NCBI GenBank assembly: GCA_002311385.1
Contig: DCAE01000013.1
Span: 14,155 to 33,109, forward strand
From: Dehalococcoidia bacterium UBA1141
GTDB taxonomy: Bacteria; Chloroflexota; Dehalococcoidia; Lucifugimonadales; UBA3495
Reading direction: 5' to 3'
Length of the DNA: 18,955 nt
The position numbers were made by a program, and so were the translations under genes. Of the stretch, positions 14,987 through 18,955 are shown one piece after another. The notes below the pieces were generated by a model that worked only from the letters and a program-made list of their open reading frames with translations, searched no databases and was not told the origin of the DNA. The stretch's first letter is position 1, and the number at the start of each line of letters is the position of its first letter.

Positions 14987-15316
14987 ATGGCGGAACCCAT
15001 CGAAGTTACTGAATCCAACTGGGACGATATGGTCATCAACTCGGACATACCGGTAATGGTCGATTTCTGGGCTGATTGGTGCGGCCCGTGCAAACAGATC
15101 GCCCCGGCAGTCCATGAGCTGGCATTGGAGTATGACGGCAAATTGAGCGTTGGCAAACTGGACGTAGACAGCAGCCCCAACATAGCCATGAAGTACGGCG
15201 TGCGCAGCATCCCGGCCTTGATTTTCTTCAAGAACGGAGAAGCGGTCCATACCATAGTGGGAGCGCGTCCCAAGGGCGCATTAAAGAAAGAGATAGACGG
15301 CATTCTGGCTGACTAG
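14987..15316 (+). CDS. trxA: Thioredoxin
   Basis: 109 residues, the size of classical thioredoxin 1. The active site WCGPCKQ (W31-C32-G-P-C35-K-Q) is canonical, preceded by VMVDFWADWCGPC and followed by KLDVDSSPNIAMKYGVRSIPALIFFKNGE with the conserved cis-proline loop (SIPAL). It is a cytoplasmic dithiol reductant for ribonucleotide reductase, peroxiredoxins and others, regenerated by thioredoxin reductase, which is not in this window. GGAGG lies 7 nt before the ATG. Two GC-rich hairpins follow the stop, and selC begins 117 nt downstream on the same strand, so readthrough into the tRNA is conceivable. Both active-site thiols are ordinary Cys codons, not TGA. Confidence 0.97.
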   Translation: MAEPIEVTESNWDDMVINSDIPVMVDFWADWCGPCKQIAPAVHELALEYDGKLSVGKLDVDSSPNIAMKYGVRSIPALIFFKNGEAVHTIVGARPKGALKKEIDGILAD

Positions 15317-15332
15317 TCAGCCTACGCTTGTT

Positions 15333-15388
15333 CCCCGGGCGACTCAATACTCGGGGAGACTCAAAACTCCGGGGCTAAAATACCCCGG
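15333..15388 (+). other. Paired GC-rich hairpins after trxA
   Basis: CCCCG/CGGGG (15333-15337 with 15352-15356) and CCGGGG/CCCCGG (15369-15374 with 15383-15388) form two stems. The segments GACTCAATACTCGGGGA and GACTCAAAACTCCGGGG are also near-direct repeats. There is no U-tract, so the pair may be a weak terminator or an RNA-processing signal between trxA and selC. Confidence 0.4.
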
Positions 15389-15432
15389 GGACTATTTACC
15401 GGGCGTGGTTAATCACCTGGTCAATCAATAGA

Positions 15433-15529
15433 GGGAGTGGATGGGGCCCGGTGGCCCTTGCGGACTTCAAATCCGTTATGCCTCGTGACGAGCGGGGTAG
15501 GTGGGTTCGACTCCCTCGCACTCCCGCCA
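15433..15529 (+). tRNA. selC: tRNA-Sec (anticodon TCA)
   Basis: 97 nt including an encoded GCCA end. GGGAGTG pairs with CACTCCC in the acceptor; the D arm is the bacterial tRNA-Sec type, six pairs GGGGCC/GGCCCT closing a 4-nt CGGT loop; the anticodon stem GCGGA/TCCGT holds CTTCAAA with TCA at 15467-15469; a long extra arm (CTCG/CGAG stem) follows; the T loop is TTCGACT. Length, 6-bp D stem, TCA anticodon and the GGACTTCAAATCC loop region identical to E. coli selC together leave little doubt. This tRNA is charged with serine, converted to Sec by SelA, and delivered to in-frame UGA by SelB. The eighth acceptor pair (G-G) and one T-stem pair (T-T) do not match. A serine tRNA is excluded by the anticodon. 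Confidence 0.93.
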
Positions 15530-15546
15530 ACTTTGAGATTACGACT

Positions 15547-15577
15547 AAAGAGGCCATTCGCATGGGTGGCCTCTTTT
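15547..15577 (+). terminator. Intrinsic terminator after selC
   Basis: AAAGAGGCCA and TGGCCTCTTT form a perfect 10-bp stem with a 10-nt loop, starting 18 nt after the CCA end. The arm's TTTT run provides a short U-tract. The A-rich opposite arm means it can also terminate minus-strand transcription coming from the HTH remnant. Confidence 0.8.
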
Positions 15578-15739
15578 GCTGCCTTGTTACCATTCTGCCC
15601 ATCACTGCTAACACAAGTGTTAACAACTCCTGCGTAACGCTGGTATAAATCCTTACGCCAGGGCTGCTTCCCGCTCAGCATGTAGGAGAGGTAAGCCGGG
15701 CTGATTTCCAGTTCTTTGGCAATGTACCTTAGGGATGGT

Positions 15740-15919
15740 TTATTGCTCGCCGTTACTGCCCTCCCGTTCTATCTTTTCTTGGATAGCACCCTCTAACCAC
15801 TTGCCCACCGTCAGTCCCTTTGCCTTGGCTTGCGTCCGGGCCGCTTGCAGCATGGCGGGTTCCATCCTCACCGACAGGCATGGCTTGTGCCCGGTAGGGG
15901 GCCGACCAACGCGTTTCAT
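15740..15919 (-). CDS. Small ribbon-helix-helix (CopG/Arc-like) DNA-binding protein
   Basis: 59 residues from the ATG at 15919 (MKRVGRPPTGHKPC). A basic arm with an AT-hook-like GRPP is followed by the strand KPCLSVRM, helix 1 EPAMLQAARTQAKAKG and helix 2 LTVGKWLEGAIQEKIERE, the RHH arrangement in which dimers insert paired strands into the major groove. An extension to 15970 would add a hydrophobic stretch encoded by AT-rich promoter-like DNA, so it is rejected. A TATACT box (15927-15932) lies just 7 nt upstream and there is no SD, suggesting a leaderless message. It may be an antitoxin or element regulator; no toxin gene is next to it. Its 3' end overlaps the HTH frame. Confidence 0.6.
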   Translation of the reverse strand: MKRVGRPPTGHKPCLSVRMEPAMLQAARTQAKAKGLTVGKWLEGAIQEKIEREGSNGEQ

Positions 15920-16027
15920 GCAGGTAAGTATAATAATAATGAAATGGGCAATGAGAAAATGATATGACACTGTGTTAGCGGAGAACTTTCTACCCTAAAA
16001 GAGCACTAAAAAATATGTGTACAACCT

Positions 16028-16053
16028 GCCCACACGGTGGCAAGTTTTTTTCT
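16028..16053 (+). terminator. Orphan terminator-like hairpin
   Basis: A TGC-C-CCAC type stem with one bulge and a 3-nt loop is followed by AGTTTTTTT on the plus strand. There is no plus-strand gene between the selC terminator and this point, so it would end an unrecognised short RNA or be a remnant. Confidence 0.45.
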
Positions 16054-16150
16054 CGTGGGCTCAGCCTACACCTGCCAAGAAAGTGGTCCGACCTTCGGGC
16101 CTACTCAAGGTGTGGTGGCCACCGCCCGCTACAATTTTGAATAAGCAGCT

Positions 16151-16213
16151 GGCTGTGAGCGAGTTTTTGAGGCGAAGCCGTTAGCGGCAGTGGCTTTCCA
16201 GCGAGCAGGCCTT
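16151..16213 (+). repeat. Imperfect direct repeat, copy 1
   Basis: The core TTTTGAGGCGAAGCCGTTAGC (16165-16185, 21 bp) is identical to copy 2; the next 28 bp match at 20 positions without gaps, and the ~14 bp before it partly match. Inner dyads GGC-GAA-GCC and AGCC/GGCT are kept in both copies. Confidence 0.7.
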
Positions 16214-16422
16214 AGCTTTGTCAACGTTTTCTTAGATACTCTGTTTAGCGCATGGTAAGTGCTACTGCTCGTATTTCGTGCCTACAACTCCCTAATACGT
16301 CCATCTGGTCTGGTACAGTCGTGGGAATTTCGGTCACTTTTCCGGTCGCTTTTTTCGGGCAAATCTAAAGCCGATTACTGTCCCCACTCAGCTTAACCCT
16401 TATCATCAAATTAATACTAAAG

Positions 16423-16707
16423 TTAATCCTCAACCAACCTCCGCAGCAACTCCCGCAATTCCGGCGTCTCGTGCAATGCTTCCCGCATCATGGCAATTTC
16501 ATCAGGGGACATCATCAGCGGCGACCGCCGGAAGTTGCCAGCGTGACCGTAGTGACAAAATCTAACGCTCACGTTACCGGCAGCTTCACCTTCGGTGTAC
16601 TTCAGCAGTTGCAGGGTAGGCACGTGATACTCCCCTTTCACCCTGGCTTCTTCGGCCACGTACCCGCTGCCCCAAGGATAGCTGAAAGGCTTTTGCTTCA
16701 GGGTCAT
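16423..16707 (-). CDS. Hypothetical protein, 94 aa
   Basis: I do not recognise this protein. It has an N-terminal basic, aromatic segment (KPFSYPWGSGYVAEEARVKGEYHVPTLQ), a middle with VSVRFCHYGHAGNFRRSP, and a C-terminal charged helix pair (SPDEIAMMREALHETPELRELLRRLVED). No signal peptide or membrane segment. Its ATG overlaps the TGA of the upstream gene (ATGA), and GAGGTG lies about 6 nt before it, so the two are a translationally coupled pair and probably act together. The C-terminal SPDEIAMMREAL pattern is typical of a short interaction or regulatory helix. Coding is supported by the overlap, the ribosome site and natural composition. Confidence 0.6.
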   Translation of the reverse strand: MTLKQKPFSYPWGSGYVAEEARVKGEYHVPTLQLLKYTEGEAAGNVSVRFCHYGHAGNFRRSPLMMSPDEIAMMREALHETPELRELLRRLVED

Positions 16708-16979
16708 GGCAACACCTCGGTTGATGGGACGTTATTGATTTCGACCTGCCAGTGTCCCAACGCTGGCCTGAGCAGCTCCGTCAATCTGGACATATCATCC
16801 GTTTCAACCAATAGAAAAGACGCATGCGCTGGTGGACAAGACCCACCGGCAATGGGCTCTACGCCTGCTTCTTTGTACCGGGCAGGGTAGCTAGGGATGC
16901 TGGGACCGCTACCGTGTGCTACTTGACAGTTTTCTGGGGTGTGCCGAGCCGTTATGTGAAAAAGAATCGTGTCCTCCAA
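16704..16979 (-). CDS. Hypothetical protein, 91 aa, possibly of the dimeric alpha/beta-barrel class
   Basis: The protein begins LFHITARHTPENCQ, where strand + HTxExC is a pattern seen in small ferredoxin-like-fold proteins, and continues with EPIAGGSCPPAHASFLLVETDDMSRLTELLRPALGHWQVEINNV: a strand (SFLLVET), a helix (DDMSRLTELLRPAL) and a final strand (WQVEINNV), which is the order of one alpha/beta-barrel repeat. The family cannot be named with certainty. The start used is TTG at 16979 with only a weak upstream site, so the true start may differ. It overlaps the next gene by 4 nt. A role as a ligand-binding or monooxygenase-like small protein would be inference only. Confidence 0.55.
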   Translation of the reverse strand: MEDTILFHITARHTPENCQVAHGSGPSIPSYPARYKEAGVEPIAGGSCPPAHASFLLVETDDMSRLTELLRPALGHWQVEINNVPSTEVLP

Positions 16980-17065
16980 AACCTGAAGATTGACTGGCGA
17001 ATACTGAAGGCTTTTTCCGGCTTATGAAAGTGGCTTAGTTGGGCTTCCCAATGGATACCTTATAG

Positions 17066-17323
17066 TTAACCGATTTGTTCAAGTGAGTAGATGACGTCAA
17101 CGCAGTTGTTGGCGGTGTTCCACTCGATAAACTCTGGTGAAGTCATAAGAGTTTCGAAACCATCCTTGTCGGTAACGTTCATCATAGTGACCGCCTTATG
17201 CTCGTTCACTTCAGCGATTTCCCACGCTGAACAAACCTTACCTATCTCATCTTCATATTCTTTGAACGCGGCTCTGAAGTCTGCAACGGTGCAATCAAAG
17301 GTGGATACAACACAGAGGTTCAT
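17066..17323 (-). CDS. Small probable alpha/beta-barrel protein, 85 aa
   Basis: 85 residues: strand NLCVVSTFDC, helix VADFRAAFKEYEDEIGKVCSAW, strands EIAEVNEHKAVTMMNVTD, helix KDGFETLMTSPEFIEWNTAN, final strand VDVIYSLEQI. This strand-helix-strand-strand-helix-strand order with an AVTMMNV core strand and a 'D-x-x-x-F-x-x-x-M-x-S-P-E' helix is what dimeric alpha/beta-barrel (antibiotic-monooxygenase-like or DUF3764-like) proteins show. No catalytic residues can be assigned. AAAGGAG stands 7 nt before the ATG, an excellent ribosome site. It stands alone between two gaps and just inside copy 2 of the ~60-bp repeat. Confidence 0.65.
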   Translation of the reverse strand: MNLCVVSTFDCTVADFRAAFKEYEDEIGKVCSAWEIAEVNEHKAVTMMNVTDKDGFETLMTSPEFIEWNTANNCVDVIYSLEQIG

Positions 17324-17369
17324 CGGATTTCTCCTTTAAGTGGATGTTTGGTAGATTGTTTTTAGGGCT

Positions 17370-17432
17370 GCAAGTGGGCGGGGTTTTGAGGCGAAGCCGT
17401 TAGCAGTATTGGCTATCCAGTAAACAGGCTTT
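17370..17432 (+). repeat. Imperfect direct repeat, copy 2
   Basis: Shares the identical 21-bp core (17384-17404) with copy 1 and 20 of the next 28 positions, ungapped. The two copies are 1,219 bp apart and bracket three small minus-strand genes. Confidence 0.7.
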
Positions 17433-17518
17433 GTATTTATCGTATTGTTGCTACTTATCTTGGCCCAGGTAATTGTGAGCATCACCACGGTTGTTGTAGG
17501 CCAAGGCATAGTCCAGGC

Positions 17519-17845
17519 CTAGCTGCCTGGGGGACGGTACCCTATGCTGCCGGCTTTGCGGGCGGCCTCCACTCCTTCGCTGACAGGAATCAATACAGTG
17601 GTTTTGACATTGGTTACCGCCCCGCTGGCGCCGAGGGCCATGGAAAACGCAGCCATGGAAACGCTGTCAGGCAATTCTACAATCTCCACCACATCGTAGT
17701 CGCCGAAGGCATAGTAGAATGCTTCTAAAGTGCCTCCCAGCCCTTCGAGCAACGAACGTATTACCCCTGACCGGTCTTCGGGACTCTGGGTCAGCCCGGA
17801 AACGCCTTGCGCGGTGTAGGAAGCCTGAATCAAATAAGTAGGCAT
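17519..17845 (-). CDS. GYD-domain protein
   Basis: 108 residues. It opens PTYLIQASYTAQGVSGLTQSPEDR and contains GGTLEAFYYAFGDYDVVEIVELPD, the F-G-x-Y-D-x-V signature that names the GYD family (PF08734), then SMAAFSMALGASGAVTNVKTTVLIPVSEGVEAARKAG. These are small cytoplasmic proteins with a ferredoxin-like fold; their biochemical function is not established. The ATG at 17845 has AGGAG 5 nt upstream, inside the last codons of the lipoprotein frame, which overlaps by 16 nt. The C-terminal Gly/Pro extension (YRPPGS) is ordinary for the family. Confidence 0.9.
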   Translation of the reverse strand: MPTYLIQASYTAQGVSGLTQSPEDRSGVIRSLLEGLGGTLEAFYYAFGDYDVVEIVELPDSVSMAAFSMALGASGAVTNVKTTVLIPVSEGVEAARKAGSIGYRPPGS

Positions 17846-18063
17846 ATCTCTCCTCTCTCAGTCTCAAGTAATTCGCCCCCCTGTGAATAACCACCTTTCC
17901 CAAACGGGCTTGGGTTCAGCATGAAAGTCCCAGCATTGTTCGGGCTGATTCTTACATCGAGCTCACGTGATACAAATAGGGCCTTAGCGTCAGTTGGAGG
18001 ATTGCCAGGAACACAGCCCATGACCAACGACAAGATGAGGACAAGCAATACGGTCCGCATCAC
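17830..18063 (-). CDS. Short probable lipoprotein, truncated repeat domain
   Basis: 77 residues. The N-terminus MMRTVLLVLILSLVMGC is a lipoprotein signal peptide with a lipobox-like V-M-G-C, so Cys17 would be lipidated and the protein anchored on the outer face of the membrane. The remainder (DVRISPNNAGTFMLNPSPFGKGGYSQGGE) resembles the start of a 'bacterial repeat'/InlB-B-like beta domain (I-S-P-x-x-A-G-T...N-P), but the frame stops after about half of such a unit, inside the start of the GYD gene. This suggests a gene truncated by deletion or frameshift, or a very short lipoprotein. Two dyads lie about 110-150 nt upstream. The overlap with the next gene's ribosome site implies coupling. Confidence 0.5.
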   Translation of the reverse strand: MMRTVLLVLILSLVMGCVPGNPPTDAKALFVSRELDVRISPNNAGTFMLNPSPFGKGGYSQGGELLETERGEICLLI

Positions 18064-18169
18064 TTCCCTTTGCGTTTAACTGGTCTGATTTCGGCCATGG
18101 GGGCATTATAGAGGCGGTGAAAGGACTGGGGTCAAACCAACGAAAAACGCTGGGTGGCACTCCCCTGAG

Positions 18170-18189
18170 GTGTATACGATTGTATACAC
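18170..18189. promoter_or_regulatory. Perfect inverted repeat, operator-like (site A)
   Basis: GTGTATAC and GTATACAC flank a 4-nt GATT centre. It lies in the gap between the PPOX gene and the lipoprotein-GYD pair, upstream of the latter. A dimeric repressor site or a minus-strand terminator stem are alternatives; no T-run follows. Confidence 0.55.
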
Positions 18190-18196
18190 TACCCAT

Positions 18197-18214
18197 TGTC
18201 ACCGATTAGTGACA
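18197..18214. promoter_or_regulatory. Perfect inverted repeat, operator-like (site B)
   Basis: TGTCAC and GTGACA flank a 6-nt CGATTA centre, spacing typical of CRP/FNR-superfamily sites though not their consensus. Its centre is 26 bp from that of site A. Direct-repeat copies of GTGRCACTCCCC (18155-18166 and 18209-18220) flank the pair. Confidence 0.55.
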
Positions 18215-18237
18215 CTCCCCCAGCTAAAGAGAGCAAA

Positions 18238-18651
18238 TCAACGCCCTAGTCGAGTGTAAATGTTCTCCGGAGTTATGGTCACGAGAATTCGTGGTTCTGT
18301 CTTCCAACGCTCTACATATGCATCAACTTCGGCAGCGTTAACGTATCTCTCTATGACTAGCCGGGCTGTTCCCCATAGTTCTGACGTTGGAACCAAATCA
18401 TCAATGGTGGCGGCGCCTTGAACTACCACATAATCCGATGCCAATGGTGGTTCATACACACACACTGACATTCTCTGGTCACGTTTCAAGTTGAAAAACT
18501 TTTTCCGTTCTTTCGTCGTTACGAAAAATAATCGTTCTCCGTTATAGTAGTACCAGTTTGGAGATAGATGCGGCGACCCATCATAGTTAATTGTCGCCAT
18601 AACAGCCATTTTTATGCCTGCTAAAAAATCGTTGACATCTCGAGCGTCCAT
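18238..18651 (-). CDS. PPOX-class split-barrel flavin/F420-binding oxidoreductase
   Basis: 137 residues of the pyridoxamine-5'-phosphate-oxidase-like split barrel: VNDFLAGIKMAVMATINYDGSPHLSPNWYYYNGERLFFVTTKERKKFFNLKRDQRMSVCVYEPP is the full N-terminal sheet with the 'G-x-P-x-x-S-P-x-W' and 'T-x-x-x-R-K-x-x-N-L-x-R' cofactor-binding pattern of the F420/FMN-binding members, followed by VVVQGAATI. These enzymes use F420H2 or FMN to reduce small unsaturated or quinone-like substrates, or bind haem or flavin; which one here is unknown. GAGG is about 10 nt before the ATG. It stands alone on the minus strand, with the two dyads directly downstream. Confidence 0.85.
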   Translation of the reverse strand: MDARDVNDFLAGIKMAVMATINYDGSPHLSPNWYYYNGERLFFVTTKERKKFFNLKRDQRMSVCVYEPPLASDYVVVQGAATIDDLVPTSELWGTARLVIERYVNAAEVDAYVERWKTEPRILVTITPENIYTRLGR

Positions 18652-18955
18652 CGTAGTTAACCTCTAAACCGGAAATCAGATTGGGTCGTAGGATATATTA
18701 GTCACGGGCGTGGGAGTTGTCTAATAGTCGAATCCTGATATCCCGGCAATCACCGCCCAGAGTTCCAAGCTAAGTCCAGGGGGGTAATCCAAGTGCTTTG
18801 AGTTGCACGCATGGCAGGAGCAGTTCTGTTCCAAGCAGGGAAGAAGGTATTTCAAGTAATCAAGGGTTCCAAGAAATCTACCAGCCCGATAAGTACAGTG
18901 GATGGCGTAAGGAGTGCCAATTGGCTAAGAAAGCCCAACCAATCAGAGAAGACCA
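18652..18955. other. Right-edge stretch without a supported gene
   Basis: 304 bases. Three plus-strand frames are open in the last ~160 bases: one from an ATG at 18811 runs off the window (48 codons), another from TTG 18798 contains YSGWRKECQLAKKAQ, and a third short one (18788-18859) contains FCSKQGRRYF reminiscent of a zinc-ribbon. They overlap each other and none has a ribosome site, so I cannot say which, if any, is real; a frame-shifted gene fragment is possible. Confidence 0.3.

Larger units (their letters stand above)
15421..15768 (-). pseudogene. XRE-type helix-turn-helix remnant running antisense into selC
   Basis: On the minus strand the frame open from 15768 reads SLRYIAKELEISPAYLSYML followed by SGKQPWRKDLYQRYAGVVNT, a good lambda-repressor-like HTH (helix, turn at EISP, recognition helix YLSYMLSGK). 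No ATG, GTG or TTG precedes the HTH in this frame: the first Met (15681) is inside the recognition helix. The frame then runs on across the terminator and antisense through selC to 15421, where the peptide is only the complement of the tRNA. It overlaps the end of the ribbon-helix-helix gene in the +1 frame. So it is either a decayed gene, a frameshift partner of that gene, or a gene with a non-standard start (an ATT is available). Related short HTH genes are common beside integrated elements. Confidence 0.5.
15971..16422. other. Gene-poor accessory stretch with RNA-like hairpins
   Basis: 452 bases without a supported gene. A bulged hairpin (TGCCCAC/GTGGCA) followed by seven T (about 16028-16053) has the form of a plus-strand intrinsic terminator although no gene precedes it. 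GGTCCG/CGGGCC at about 16086-16102 forms a further stem. The stretch also holds copy 1 of the ~60-bp direct repeat. It could include a small RNA or be decayed element DNA. Confidence 0.45.

Noticed and set aside
14987..15316. trxA as a selenoprotein because selC is next to it
   Set aside because: The active site is W-C-G-P-C with normal Cys codons and the frame has no internal TGA.
15421..15681. 86-codon minus-strand ORF starting with Met inside the HTH
   Set aside because: The start falls within the recognition helix and the C-terminal half is the antisense translation of selC, a common spurious peptide. Treated as an HTH remnant instead.
1..18955. CRISPR array
   Set aside because: The only repeats are the 13-bp and 24-bp tandem units and the two-copy ~60-bp repeat; none has repeat-spacer periodicity.

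Overview
The window reads as a moderately GC-rich bacterial chromosome segment. The gene content is consistent with a Chloroflexota (Dehalococcoidia-like) genome: a two-subunit KorAB ferredoxin oxidoreductase, a double-length ThyX-family protein, separate tatA and tatBC loci, strong GGAGG-type ribosome sites and several TTG/GTG starts. This placement is an inference from gene content; there is no rRNA or other marker that settles it.

Layout. At 1-1345 (+) lie a WrbA/flavodoxin-like gene and an SRPBCC-fold gene. From 10903 down to 1401 (-) runs a block of central-carbon enzymes: dihydrolipoamide dehydrogenase (E3), KorA (gamma-alpha fusion), KorB, a lipoyl E2 acyltransferase with two peripheral-subunit-binding domains, an acetolactate-synthase-like ThDP enzyme, and a tandem ThyX-family protein. 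A clear intrinsic terminator after korB and a new leader before E2 split the block into at least two transcription units; lpd and korA also have their own candidate promoters. No E1 alpha/beta pair is present, so the E2 and E3 sit with a ferredoxin-linked oxidoreductase and a decarboxylase-type ThDP enzyme instead of a normal 2-oxoacid dehydrogenase operon.

At 11117-14675 is a protein-export and housekeeping region. tatA (+) converges on tatC (-) across one bidirectional terminator. tatC, tatB and a large rlmD-maf fusion gene form an overlapping operon on the minus strand. Then come trxA (+) and, just behind it, a selenocysteine tRNA gene (selC, anticodon TCA) with its own terminator. The organism therefore probably makes selenoproteins, although none of the proteins in this window needs a readthrough TGA.

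From 15.6 kb to the end the character changes to accessory DNA: a ribbon-helix-helix gene and a broken XRE-type helix-turn-helix frame directly against selC (selC is a classic integration site), long gene-poor stretches, an imperfect ~60-bp direct repeat, and several small minus-strand genes (two overlapping unknown ORFs, a small probable alpha/beta-barrel protein, a GYD-domain protein, a truncated lipoprotein, a PPOX/split-barrel flavoprotein). Two adjacent dyads at 18170-18214 look like regulator binding sites.
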